Source: CAG-964 sp902789345
GTDB lineage: Bacteria; Bacillota; Clostridia; Oscillospirales; Acutalibacteraceae
Length of the DNA stretch: 64,000 nucleotides
NCBI GenBank assembly: GCA_052117325.1
Contig: JBQKJJ010000005.1
Strand: one strand, 5' to 3'
Below, piece by piece: positions 17,317 to 25,671 of this stretch (positions are counted from its first letter, which is position 1; every line of letters starts with the position of its first letter). Made by a program: the position numbers and the translations under genes. The notes beneath the pieces are model-generated. The model had not been told where the DNA came from. It ran no database searches and saw nothing but the letters and a program-made list of their open reading frames with translations.

Positions 17317-17958
17317 TTATTCTGCCATAAACTTTTTCTTGAAATCCATATTAATTTTAAATATTTCTTCAAAAGGAACGACGGACTTCTTATCATTTTC
17401 AATGTCGGATTCTCTTGACCATAGAAAAGGATAAATAAGTATTCCATCATTAAAGCTGACTTCCTTTGCAATGTTCCTCCAGCCTTGCCACCTCATAGAC
17501 ATATAAAACCGGTCCATATTGTCCTGTGCAGTCCATGCAATAAATTCTGCATATCTAAACTCCAGGCACTCCCAGTCTAGGCTGTCAGGTGCAAAGTACC
17601 ACACTGTGCCCACATTATCGGAAAATTTTCCAAGGTTTATTGCAAATATACCGCCAACTATATCACTACCTACTATTAACATTCCGGGTATTCTTTGCGG
17701 TATGCCGCTATTATCAACAGCATTTACACCTGTTATGCCTTTTGTTTTGCTGCTTGTGTGACCAAAAATTCTAACCCAATTATCAACAACAACTCCGCTT
17801 GTATTTAAAATTATGTTAGCTAAAACCGACTCTGGGGATATTCCCAAAAGCTCAACAGTCTTTTCTTCGTTGCTGTCGTATGTACCAAGAACAGCAATAT
17901 CTCTGTCAGAATTTTCAAACATTGTTTTAATTTGATTCCATAGGCTTGTATTTTCCAT
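17317..17958 (-). CDS. DUF2625 family protein
   Basis: A 213-residue soluble protein. The middle contains GGIFAINLGKFSDNVGTVWYFAPDSLDWECL with following YAEFIAW (about 105-145), which matches the core of DUF2625, and RWQGWRNIAKEVSFNDGI follows. No signal peptide or membrane helix is seen. DUF2625 proteins are of unknown role; some related folds appear in toxin-immunity contexts, but nothing next to this gene supports that here. It stands alone between a terminator on one side and the flavodoxin-like gene on the other. Confidence 0.8.
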   Translation of the reverse strand: MENTSLWNQIKTMFENSDRDIAVLGTYDSNEEKTVELLGISPESVLANIILNTSGVVVDNWVRIFGHTSSKTKGITGVNAVDNSGIPQRIPGMLIVGSDIVGGIFAINLGKFSDNVGTVWYFAPDSLDWECLEFRYAEFIAWTAQDNMDRFYMSMRWQGWRNIAKEVSFNDGILIYPFLWSRESDIENDKKSVVPFEEIFKINMDFKKKFMAE

Positions 17959-18048
17959 ATTAATATCTCCGTTTCAAATCCTAACTGTTAAGTTCATCAG
18001 TAATTTAACATTAATAATCTAATTGTTTGGGCAACATCAGGATAAAAA

Positions 18049-18089
18049 ACTCCCCTGTTATGCGGTGTTTTGCCGTATAGCAGAGGAGT
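18049..18089 (-). terminator. Terminator of the DUF4173-like gene
   Basis: A long imperfect stem with outer arms ACTCC (18049-18053) and GGAGT (18085-18089), extended by CTGTTATGCGG/CCGTATAGCAG, is followed on the minus strand by TTTTTTAT. It lies six bases after the stop codon of the gene ending at 18095. Confidence 0.8.
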
Positions 18090-18094
18090 GCTTG

Positions 18095-20284
18095 TTAGTT
18101 ATAGCTTATTGTGCTGTAGTCGTTGCTGGAGCTGTAAATATCCGAATAATAATCAGAGCTATATGTGTCGTTATTGTTGTCATAATAGCGTTTATAGCAG
18201 TCTTCATCGTTAAAGCCATATTCTTCAAGTGTTTTGTGTGCTTGGTATTTAGCTACATTAAACGATGCAAAGCTGTCGTTGTAACCCTTATATGCTTTGT
18301 ATAGGTTGTAGTTAAGTATTCTTTTTTGACTGTTTGTTAAGCCGTTGTCTTTGTCAGCGGCAAAAGGAGCAATATATTTGTAGGCAGACGGGTCAAGATT
18401 TCTTACCAGATTATTTCCCATCCACTCAATTTTGCCCTGCTTATAAAGTGAAATGTTAGCCTGCGCTATAAAAGAATCAACATTTAAAACATTGTAGCCT
18501 ATTAAAAACAGCATAGAAAAAGCAAGCGCAAAAGAGAAAAGATTAACCTTGCTGAAAAACTGCTTTACAATTACCAGTATTATCATTACAAACAGGAACA
18601 GCATAAATATACTTGTGTTTATTCTAAGTGCTGTAAAGCCGTATTTGCTAATGTACATAAGCATTTTAAACAATGCAGTGCAAACAAATACCAGTGTAAA
18701 TGCACACATTATTACCGTTATTATTCTCAGTCCCATAGGCATAGCACCGTTTTTTCTTTTTGTAAGCAGTATAAGCAGCATTATAATTATAATATTAATT
18801 GTTGTTATAATGCACAGCTCAAAAAATCCGTTTCGTGCATAGTCTACTATTGTAAATGTCTGCGGCAGAAGATTATCTGCAATAAAGCTTACAAAATATG
18901 CCAGCTGTGAAATCAGATACATAAAGTATACTACGCACAGCGGAATAACTATAGAGTACATTAAAGCGGCAGGCACAACATGGAAGCTTTCTGCCATTTG
19001 ACTGTAACCGATACCGTTTTGTGCCTTTGTACGAAGCTTATCTTCGTTATATTTTGTGTACAAGCAGCTGAATATTGCCATTGCTACAGGTATACCTAAT
19101 ATTGCATAAGCAACATATTTCAGCAAATGTAAAAAGAAATCGTCAAATATAAAGGAGAACATAGCCTTGAACATTTGGTCGCCCATAAGGAGCAAAGCAG
19201 AAACTATTGCTACAAGAGGCAGTGCAATGCATAGTCCTAAAATAATCCACTTGCCGTTTCCGCCCTTTTGACCTTTCTTTTTGTTGAAAAGTGCGCTAAA
19301 GATAGAACCGTAGTTTGCAAACGGATAATAAAACACACTTACAAACAGCTGTGTAAGCTTACCGCCGTGCTTTACTCTGTTTTCACCGTTGGTAGTGTAT
19401 ATCCAAAAACACTGTGCCGGTATTAAAAAGGCAAAGTCTATTGCCAGTACAAAACCATTGCTGAAAAATGTAAAGAATAGACTGAAAAGGATCAGCAGTA
19501 CAAATGTTACATTATGTACAATATCTATTTTAATGTTCTTCTTTTTCCATACATACAAATAAGAAACGACCATATTGGCAATAAAAAATATGCTTGCGCC
19601 TATGCCAAAGTCAAACAATACCGCCGCTATTAAATCTACAAACAAAAAGCCCATTACAAAGGCAAATATCGCAAAGAGCTTGTCGGTTTTGTCGTATATT
19701 TTTTTAGCTTTCGCCACAAAGCCATACTGCTGTTGAGGCTGTGCGGAATAATTATATGAATTTTGTTGATAACCATACGGCGGATAACCCTGCCTGTTAT
19801 ATCCGGAGTTAAACGGAGGAAAATTTTGCCCTCCGTTGTACCCGTTGTTTTGCGGATTACCGCTAAAGTTACCTTGTGGTTGCTGGTTAGTGTTGTTTTG
19901 CGGATTACCGCTAAAGTTATCCTGTGGTTGTTGGTTAGCATTGTTTTGCGGATTACCGCTAAAGTTATCCTGTGGTTGTTGGTTAGCGTTGTTTTGCGGA
20001 TTACCGCTAAAACTTCCTTGTGGTTGCTGGTTAGTGTTGCTTTGCGGATTACCGCTAAAGTTGCCCTGAGGCTGTTGGTTAGCGTTGCTTTGCGGATTAC
20101 CGCCAAAGTTGCCCTGAGGCTGTTGATTAGCGTTGTTTTGCGGATTACCGCTAAAGTTGTCCTGTACTTGTTGGTTGGCGTTATTTTGCGGATTAGCGCC
20201 AAAGCCGTTTTGCGGCGGTTGGCCGTTTACCTGGGCAGGCTGTTTGTTATCTACAGGGTTGCCCTGAGAGCTGTTATTATCCAT
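18095..20284 (-). CDS. Multi-spanning membrane protein (DUF4173/DUF4153-like) with Q/N-rich repeat tail
   Basis: A 729-residue protein. Residues about 1-180 are polar and hydrophilic: a Gln/Asn/Pro/Gly-rich region containing about seven 16-residue repeats of the form NFSGNPQNNANQQPQG, then a Tyr/Pro/Gly segment. From about 200 to 620 there are ten or more hydrophobic helices of the DUF4173/DUF4153 type. The C-terminal 110 residues are soluble, Tyr/Lys-rich, and end in an Asn/Asp/Ser/Tyr-rich tail. Function unknown. It is the last gene of a minus-strand operon after DUF2975 and an HTH regulator, with 21 bases between HTH stop and this ATG. The Q/N tail is low-complexity and should lie in the cytoplasm if the first helix follows the positive-inside rule. 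Confidence 0.75.
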   Translation of the reverse strand: MDNNSSQGNPVDNKQPAQVNGQPPQNGFGANPQNNANQQVQDNFSGNPQNNANQQPQGNFGGNPQSNANQQPQGNFSGNPQSNTNQQPQGSFSGNPQNNANQQPQDNFSGNPQNNANQQPQDNFSGNPQNNTNQQPQGNFSGNPQNNGYNGGQNFPPFNSGYNRQGYPPYGYQQNSYNYSAQPQQQYGFVAKAKKIYDKTDKLFAIFAFVMGFLFVDLIAAVLFDFGIGASIFFIANMVVSYLYVWKKKNIKIDIVHNVTFVLLILFSLFFTFFSNGFVLAIDFAFLIPAQCFWIYTTNGENRVKHGGKLTQLFVSVFYYPFANYGSIFSALFNKKKGQKGGNGKWIILGLCIALPLVAIVSALLLMGDQMFKAMFSFIFDDFFLHLLKYVAYAILGIPVAMAIFSCLYTKYNEDKLRTKAQNGIGYSQMAESFHVVPAALMYSIVIPLCVVYFMYLISQLAYFVSFIADNLLPQTFTIVDYARNGFFELCIITTINIIIIMLLILLTKRKNGAMPMGLRIITVIMCAFTLVFVCTALFKMLMYISKYGFTALRINTSIFMLFLFVMIILVIVKQFFSKVNLFSFALAFSMLFLIGYNVLNVDSFIAQANISLYKQGKIEWMGNNLVRNLDPSAYKYIAPFAADKDNGLTNSQKRILNYNLYKAYKGYNDSFASFNVAKYQAHKTLEEYGFNDEDCYKRYYDNNNDTYSSDYYSDIYSSSNDYSTISYN
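19842..20210 (-). repeat. 48-bp tandem repeat array inside the DUF4173-like gene, about 7.5 copies
   Basis: Units of 48 bases, recognisable by GCGGATTACCGCTAAAGTT on the plus strand, follow each other without spacers. They encode the 16-residue Q/N-rich repeats. Copies differ at a few positions (for instance AAC against AGC codons). The exact multiple of three keeps the frame, so copy number can vary without breaking the gene. Confidence 0.9.
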
Positions 20285-20305
20285 ATATACCTCCTATATG
20301 TAGTG

Positions 20306-20524
20306 CTACTCTTCCTCCTGATCTGCCATATATTCCAAAATATCACCCGGTTGACAGTCCAGCGCCTTGCAAAGCTTATTTAATGTAGAAAACCTTACCG
20401 CTCTTGCCTTGCCTGTTTTTAGGATAGACAGGTTGGCGGGGGTAATTCCTACCTCTGCCGCCAGCTTTGTGGATGACATTTTCCTTTTTGCCAGCATAAC
20501 ATCAACATTTACTACTATTGCCAT
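20306..20524 (-). CDS. Cro/C1-type HTH regulator (YozG-like)
   Basis: A 72-residue protein that is almost all HTH domain: SSTKLAAEVGITPANLSILKTGKA (about 17-40) is the helix-turn-helix, followed by FSTLNKLCKALDCQPGDILEY, typical of the HTH_26/YozG group. Genes of this group commonly sit next to a DUF2975 membrane protein, as here: the DUF2975 gene ends 18 bases upstream. It probably controls its own operon. No inverted repeat was clearly identified at the operon front. Confidence 0.9.
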   Translation of the reverse strand: MAIVVNVDVMLAKRKMSSTKLAAEVGITPANLSILKTGKARAVRFSTLNKLCKALDCQPGDILEYMADQEEE

Positions 20525-20542
20525 TTTCCCTCATCCCCCGTT

Positions 20543-20986
20543 CTATATAGTAAAATCATTTTCTTCTTTAATGTCCACTGCGTGAGAATAAACATTTCTC
20601 AGTACGAGCAAAATGATGCCCGAAAAAAGAAACGCCAGCGAGAAAAATGAAAATACCCAAGAAACAAGAGAAACAAAAAAGCTTATTACTCCCATAAGTA
20701 ATACACCTATACACACCAGTGTAAAGTAGGTAATATTCTTTTTTACAAAAGTATTGCCGTTTTTTATGTTGGTAAGCAATGCGTTAAGTATGCCCATTGT
20801 TGCCACCATCGGCAGTGCCAATGCATAAATTCCTATAGAAATAGGAAAGGTAATCACATCAGAATTGGTTGCAAGCATACTATAACTTTTACTTATCAAA
20901 GGAACAAAAAACGCTCCTACTACCAAAAGTAAAAGTAATATTCTTACAAACCATAGTGACACAATTATAGATTTTGATGGTTTCAT
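20543..20986 (-). CDS. DUF2975 membrane protein
   Basis: A 147-residue protein with four hydrophobic helices (about 8-30, 46-66, 83-105, 110-132) and a NIKNGNTFVKKNITYFTLVCIG loop in the middle, a signature of DUF2975. Members pair with a small HTH regulator; the membrane protein may sense a signal and hold or release the regulator, but this is not established. It is first in the three-gene operon DUF2975, HTH, DUF4173-like. The AGGAGG site lies just before the ATG. Confidence 0.88.
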   Translation of the reverse strand: MKPSKSIIVSLWFVRILLLLLVVGAFFVPLISKSYSMLATNSDVITFPISIGIYALALPMVATMGILNALLTNIKNGNTFVKKNITYFTLVCIGVLLMGVISFFVSLVSWVFSFFSLAFLFSGIILLVLRNVYSHAVDIKEENDFTI

Positions 20987-21196
20987 AAATGTACCTCCTC
21001 TGGAAATATATTAGCATTGAAATTACCAAAAGTCAATTATATATACAATAGTTTATTTTATGTTAATAAGTTTAATAAAATTGCCTATAATAGTCTAGTT
21101 TTACTCTTATTTTCGCCTAATAATTAATATTTGTATCTAAAACGACTAAAAATATAATTGCATATTTGGTAATATATACCTTAAAATTCCTGTGGT

Positions 21197-21222
21197 ACAG
21201 TGCAAAGAAACTGTGCTATAAT
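21197..21222 (+). promoter_or_regulatory. Putative promoter and dyad before the CotH-dockerin gene
   Basis: TATAAT at 21217-21222 is a perfect -10. No good -35 is seen at 17 bases. ACAGT (21197-21201) and ACTGT (21210-21214) form an inverted repeat exactly in the place of the spacer, which could be bound by a regulator in place of a -35 contact. Confidence 0.45.
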
Positions 21223-21265
21223 AAGGCTGTGCAAACAAATATCTTTGGTAAAGGAGAAATAATGT

Positions 21266-23749
21266 ATGAGATTTTTTAAGAAAAATATGTCAGCCGCTTT
21301 GTCGGCAATACTTTCTTTGCTTATGCTTGCAGGTTGTTTGCCTTTAAGTGCCTTTGCGGTGTCAGCAGAAACTACTGCACCAAGTTATGTTACGGCGCAG
21401 AGCGAAAAGGCCTTGTGGGCAGAGGGCGCTTCGGCGGCTACAAAAAACAACATAGAAGCTGTTAAGTGGTATCAAAAGGACGGAAAATACTACTGGTTTT
21501 TACCGTCGTCAGCAAATCTTAGCAGTCTTACTGTTTACCACAATTTCGACAATGTAACGGTTGACGGCACTAAGCTTGTCAGCGGCGAAAGCTACAGTAT
21601 GTTTGAAAACGGCAAAAGCTATAATGTTAAGGCAGACGGTAAGTCATACACTCTATGTGTTCAAAAGGCAGAGGGCATAGGCTCTATGTTCTTTACTACA
21701 GAAAGCGGAAGTATGGATTACATAAACAGCCAAAAAGGAAATGCAGAATCAGGCAGTATGGTTGTAATAGACTATGACGGCAATGTTTCCTATGACAACG
21801 CTTTAGACTCAATTAAGGGCAGGGGAAACACTACATGGCGTCTAAATAAAAAACCTTACAATATTAAGTTAGGCAAAAAGGCTTCCTTGCTTGGTATGGA
21901 CAAAAACAAAAAATGGTGTTTGCTTGCAAATGCCCAGGAACATTCAATGATAAGAAATAAGCTTATGTACGACCTTGCAGACGAAGTAGGCTTGGATTAT
22001 ACTCCTGATTCAAGGTTTGTTGATTTGTACGCAAACGGTGAATATTTGGGAACATATCAGCTTACCCAAAAGGTAGAGGCAGGCGACGGTGACCTTGTAA
22101 ATATAACTGACCTTGAAGCTAAAACAGAAGACGCAGTAGCAGAGGGTACAGGTACAAGCAAGGTAGACCTTGAAGCAATGTACGGCAATCAAAAGTACAA
22201 CTCCAACGGCAGAAAAGCGTACAAAATTCCGTATAATCCTGAGGACATAACAGGCGGATACCTAATGGAATTTGTTATGGATATGGACGAGCCTAGCGGC
22301 TTTACCACAAAGGGCGGACAGAATGTAAATTTAAAAGGCCCGGAATATTGTACTGTTGAGCAGATCAATTATATTGCGGACTTTATGCAGGACCTGGAGG
22401 ATGCTTTGTATTCATCAACCGGTTACAACTCAAAGGGAAAATACTATACAGACTATATTGACATTCACTCTGCGGCTGTTATGTATTTACTTCAAGAGTT
22501 TTCGGTGAATGTTGACGGTGGTATTTCAAGCTGTTATTTTTATAAGGATTCTGATTTAACCGGCGACGGAAAAGTTCACGCAAGCCCTTGCTGGGATTTT
22601 GATGTTGCTTTGGGTAACCTAAAAAATACAAAAGACGGAGTAACTATGACCTCCAACAACCAGTGGTTTATTAAAAATTCTTACCGCTATTCAAGTACAC
22701 GCACAGTATTTTCACAGCTTTGTCAGCACGACGACTTTATGACAGAGGTTGAAAAAGTTTGGAAGGAAAAGTTTGTACCGGCAATGTCAATAGTTACAGG
22801 TAATACAGAGGGTACAGGACGATTGAAAAGTATGCAGTATAATTACAGTCTTACACTGCCGTCCTCTGTAATGAACTATACAAGATGGAACATCAGCGAT
22901 AATTTGCTTGTTCCTGAGGCAGGTACAACACACAGCCAGCAGTTTAACTATCTTGTAAACTTTGTAAACGGCAGAATTACATTTATGAACAGCGGCTTGC
23001 TTGACCTAGAAGCGGCTAAGCAACAGGCTATTACCACTATAGACAATTTAATTAACCAATATTCCTCCGAGTATTCAAGCGATGTTATAGCTAAAATGAA
23101 TACTGTTGCACAAAAGGCAAAGTCAGACATTGGCAAAGCAACTTCAACCTCACAGGTAAACACAATTTTGGAAAAGGCAGTAAGCGATATTAATGCCTGC
23201 AAGAGAGATGTTATTTATTATGACAACTCACAAACAAAATGGAATGAGGTTTACATTTACAGCTGGGGCGGTTCTCTTACCGCACAGTGGCCAGGTGTAA
23301 AAATGAAGTACGAGGGTAACAATGTTTACAGCTATACCATTGAAGGCGGAATAGAAAATATTATATTCAGTAACGGAAAAAATGAAAACACAGGGGACAA
23401 GCGCCAAACAAATAACCTGACATTCCAGGAAAATAAAACCATTTACACCGCATATGCAGATGGCGCAGTATATGACGACTATAAAAAGGCGTATGTACAT
23501 GACGGAAGCTGGAGTAAATATATCCCGGCTGATCAAGTTATATACGGCGATGTAAACGGCGACAAAAAGGTAACCGTTGCTGACGCAGTTCTAATGTCAA
23601 GAAGTGCCATGGAATATATTACATTAACTGACCAACAGGCAAAGGCTGCTGATGTAAACGGCGACGGCGTTGTTACTATAGCTGATATTATATTAGTTCA
23701 AAGATATGCTTTGGGCTATATAGATAAATTCCCTGTTGAGGCAGCATAA
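21266..23749 (+). CDS. Secreted CotH-kinase family protein with CBM26-like module and type I dockerin
   Basis: An 827-residue exported protein. A signal peptide covers about 1-33; it contains LMLAGC, so lipoprotein processing is an alternative to signal peptidase I cleavage after AFA. The CotH domain spans about 150-570: GRGNTTW (185-191) and a following KKPYNIKLGKK are the nucleotide-binding part, and WDFDVALGN (443-451) has the metal-binding DxD. In Bacillus CotH is a protein kinase of spore coat. A CBM26-like starch-binding module follows (about 650-733, with TAQWPG). Residues 758-827 are a type I dockerin with two calcium loops, DVNGDKKVTVAD (762-773) and DVNGDGVVTIAD (796-807). The dockerin implies docking on a cohesin scaffold. 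Role in the complex unknown. Confidence 0.92.
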   Translation: MRFFKKNMSAALSAILSLLMLAGCLPLSAFAVSAETTAPSYVTAQSEKALWAEGASAATKNNIEAVKWYQKDGKYYWFLPSSANLSSLTVYHNFDNVTVDGTKLVSGESYSMFENGKSYNVKADGKSYTLCVQKAEGIGSMFFTTESGSMDYINSQKGNAESGSMVVIDYDGNVSYDNALDSIKGRGNTTWRLNKKPYNIKLGKKASLLGMDKNKKWCLLANAQEHSMIRNKLMYDLADEVGLDYTPDSRFVDLYANGEYLGTYQLTQKVEAGDGDLVNITDLEAKTEDAVAEGTGTSKVDLEAMYGNQKYNSNGRKAYKIPYNPEDITGGYLMEFVMDMDEPSGFTTKGGQNVNLKGPEYCTVEQINYIADFMQDLEDALYSSTGYNSKGKYYTDYIDIHSAAVMYLLQEFSVNVDGGISSCYFYKDSDLTGDGKVHASPCWDFDVALGNLKNTKDGVTMTSNNQWFIKNSYRYSSTRTVFSQLCQHDDFMTEVEKVWKEKFVPAMSIVTGNTEGTGRLKSMQYNYSLTLPSSVMNYTRWNISDNLLVPEAGTTHSQQFNYLVNFVNGRITFMNSGLLDLEAAKQQAITTIDNLINQYSSEYSSDVIAKMNTVAQKAKSDIGKATSTSQVNTILEKAVSDINACKRDVIYYDNSQTKWNEVYIYSWGGSLTAQWPGVKMKYEGNNVYSYTIEGGIENIIFSNGKNENTGDKRQTNNLTFQENKTIYTAYADGAVYDDYKKAYVHDGSWSKYIPADQVIYGDVNGDKKVTVADAVLMSRSAMEYITLTDQQAKAADVNGDGVVTIADIILVQRYALGYIDKFPVEAA

Positions 23750-23792
23750 GTCGGCGGCTTAGTCTACGGTATAAAAATTATATAGAAAAAAT

Positions 23793-23837
23793 AAAAGCCC
23801 CCAAAGTAGGTTTTACAGCCTGCTTTGGGAGCTTTTT
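23793..23837 (+). terminator. Terminator of the CotH-dockerin gene
   Basis: Arms AAAAGCCCCCAAAGTAGG (23793-23810) and CCTGCTTTGGGAGCTTTT (23819-23836) pair with two mismatches, with A-run left and T-run right. It could also serve transcripts from the other strand. Confidence 0.8.
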
Positions 23838-23969
23838 ACGAAGTGTTTTCTAAATTATTTTGTATGATTTGTGCCGTACATTTATAAAATGTGGATTTAT
23901 AAGTGTACGATTTTTTAACAGGAAAAGCAGATATACAGCCTTGCTTATTATTTTAAAGAGTGTAGGGTG

Positions 23970-24689
23970 TTAGTCCAAAATTCTGCCGTCTGTTGAAATT
24001 ACAGTTACTTGCCACGGAATAAGCTTGCCGCTGTTTTTTAATGCGGTTTTTAAAGCATTCTCTATGCCGCCGCAGCAAGGAACTTCCATTCTTACAACAC
24101 TTATGCTTTTAATGTTGTTTAGAGTGATAATCTCAGTTAATTTCTCTGAGTAATCTTGATTGTCAAGCTTAGGACAGCCAATTAGAGTGATGTGGTTTTT
24201 AATAAATTCGTTGTGAAAATTGCCGTAGGAAAAGGCTGTACAGTCGGCGGCTATTAGAAGTCTTGCATTGTCAAAGAACGGTGCGTTTACAGGAACAAGC
24301 TTTATTTGCACAGGCCACTGTGTAAGCTGACTTTCACAGCTTGTGCCGTTATTGCCTGCACTGTTGTATTGTGCGTTTTGGCTGTTTAGGCTGCGGCTGA
24401 AATTTTTCAGCTTAGTGCCGGGACAGACAAAGCCAGACTTTTCCTGCTGTTTTTTTTGTTGTGCTGCTTTTACAGCTTCTTCGTCATACGCCGGGGCTTC
24501 TCTGTTTACAAAGGTAATGGCATTTGTAGGGCAGCTTGGCAAACAGTCGCCAAGTCCGTCACAGTAGTGTTCGTGCATTAGCTTTGCTTTACCGTTTACT
24601 ATGCCTATAGCACCTTCATGGCAGGCTTTTGCGCAGGCACCGCAGCCGTTGCATTTTTCTTCATCTATATTAATAATTTGTCTTATCAT
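23970..24689 (-). CDS. 4Fe-4S ferredoxin-type protein with extra Cys-rich domain
   Basis: A 239-residue protein. The N-terminus is a two-cluster ferredoxin domain: CNGCGACAKAC (about 13-23) and CDGLGDCLPSC (about 43-53, with a longer gap than classical ferredoxins). After a Gln/Lys/Asn linker the C-terminal half has scattered Cys (CPG, DCTAFSYG, GCPK and CCGG near 207-210) that could bind another cluster. This architecture occurs in many anaerobes as an uncharacterised Fe-S protein. It is likely cytoplasmic and involved in electron transfer. The ATG has a TGGAGGAA site. It is monocistronic. Confidence 0.82.
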   Translation of the reverse strand: MIRQIINIDEEKCNGCGACAKACHEGAIGIVNGKAKLMHEHYCDGLGDCLPSCPTNAITFVNREAPAYDEEAVKAAQQKKQQEKSGFVCPGTKLKNFSRSLNSQNAQYNSAGNNGTSCESQLTQWPVQIKLVPVNAPFFDNARLLIAADCTAFSYGNFHNEFIKNHITLIGCPKLDNQDYSEKLTEIITLNNIKSISVVRMEVPCCGGIENALKTALKNSGKLIPWQVTVISTDGRILD

Positions 24690-24749
24690 ATGTATTCCTC
24701 CAGGTTGAATTCATTGTAAGTATTATAACATTTTAAAATTAAATATCAA

Positions 24750-24786
24750 TGGCAGTATTTGCACCTGCATAGTGTAAATACTGCCA
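24750..24786 (-). terminator. Putative terminator after the 67-residue protein gene
   Basis: A perfect 11-bp stem (TGGCAGTATTT 24750-24760 with AAATACTGCCA 24776-24786), followed on the minus strand by an AT-rich stretch with short T-runs. It lies about 40 bases downstream of the stop codon at 24828. Confidence 0.6.
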
Positions 24787-24827
24787 TAAAATTTATATAT
24801 GTCAATATAGAAAAATTTCTTTAAATA

Positions 24828-25031
24828 CTACATAAAAGTGTTGCCAAAGTCTGTTTCGGCAATGCTGTTTACAAGCTGCTTCATTTCGTAGCTGCTGTGC
24901 ATAGTGCCTGCTTTTTCCCTTACAAGCTGTTTTTCACGGTTTGTCATACGGGAGTATTTTTGCATGGCTTCGGGGTTTTGTGCCAGTGCCATAGCCAATG
25001 CTATGGGAATTTCATAGTTAGCCTTGTCCAT
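24828..25031 (-). CDS. Small conserved protein of unknown function
   Basis: A 67-residue helical, soluble protein containing YEIPIALAMALAQNP and an REKQLVREKAGTMHS segment. I recognise this type as a short protein common in Clostridia but cannot give a function. GGGGGC before the ATG is a fair ribosome binding site, and the gene begins two bases after the spoVAC stop, so it is co-expressed with spoVAC. Confidence 0.75.
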   Translation of the reverse strand: MDKANYEIPIALAMALAQNPEAMQKYSRMTNREKQLVREKAGTMHSSYEMKQLVNSIAETDFGNTFM

Positions 25032-25033
25032 AT

Positions 25034-25486
25034 TTATATTGCCCCCATTACCTTTAGCAGCCAGTATACTCCGCCGTAAATTACCGATGCCGTTATGCCG
25101 TACACCAACACAGGACCGGCTATAACAAACATTTTTGCGCCCAAGCCCAGCACATAGCCCTCACTTTTAAATTCAATAGCCGGTGAAACTATAGAATTTG
25201 CAAAGCCTGTAATAGGTACAAGCGTACCTGCGCCGCCGTGCTTTGCAATGTTGTCGTATACGCCTATTGATGTAAGCAAACCTCCTATAAAAACAAGCGT
25301 TACAGAGGTTAAAGTGCGTGCCGTGTCTTTGTCAAGCTGCCAGTACATATAAAGGTTAGTTAGGGCTTGTCCTATGGTGCATATAAGTCCGCCTATTAAA
25401 AAGGCTTTTACACAGTTTATTACTACCTTGCTGTTTGGCGAGGCTTTTTTTGTCATTTGAGAATATTCCTGTTTAGTAACCTTCAA
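25034..25486 (-). CDS. spoVAC: Stage V sporulation protein AC
   Basis: SpoVAC is an inner spore membrane protein of the channel that moves Ca-dipicolinate into the forespore and out at germination. The 150-residue product has the family features: a soluble N-terminus, VINCVKAFLIGGLICTIGQ (first helix), GGLLTSIGVYDNIAKHGGAGTLVPITGFANSI (the most conserved part) and KSEGYVLGLGAKMF. The preferred start is the TTG at 25486, with AGGA nine bases upstream; another TTG at 25504 is further out. In most sporulators spoVAC is followed by spoVAD and spoVAE; here a small unknown gene follows and the partners are not in the window. Confidence 0.92.
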   Translation of the reverse strand: MKVTKQEYSQMTKKASPNSKVVINCVKAFLIGGLICTIGQALTNLYMYWQLDKDTARTLTSVTLVFIGGLLTSIGVYDNIAKHGGAGTLVPITGFANSIVSPAIEFKSEGYVLGLGAKMFVIAGPVLVYGITASVIYGGVYWLLKVMGAI

Positions 25487-25606
25487 AATATCAAGTCCTT
25501 TCAAAATGATTTTATGCTAATTAATTAATTTTATTCACCTTCGGCAGAGAGCTTTAAGTATAATTTGTTAATTTTTCAAAACATTCTGTTAAATTTTCAT
25601 TTTGTG

Positions 25607-25635
25607 TTGGAATATTACCGAAAAATGTGTATAAT
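25607..25635 (+). promoter_or_regulatory. Promoter of the cysteine desulfurase gene
   Basis: TTGGAA at 25607-25612 and TATAAT at 25630-25635 with a 17-base spacer. Transcription would start near 25642, leaving only about 30 bases before the proposed ATT start. Confidence 0.75.
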
Positions 25636-25671
25636 GTAATTTGAGTACCAAGACTTATTAAGGAGTAGATT

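Noticed and set aside
19842..20210. Possible CRISPR array because of regular repeats
   Set aside because: The units touch each other without unique spacers, and the length is a multiple of three inside a coding frame. No cas gene is nearby.
19763..20383. Long plus-strand open frame of 206 codons opposite the Q/N-rich repeats
   Set aside because: It is the antisense of the 48-bp repeats; the translated pattern is a repeat of Leu/Val/Arg with no ribosome binding site and comes from the codon bias of the real gene.
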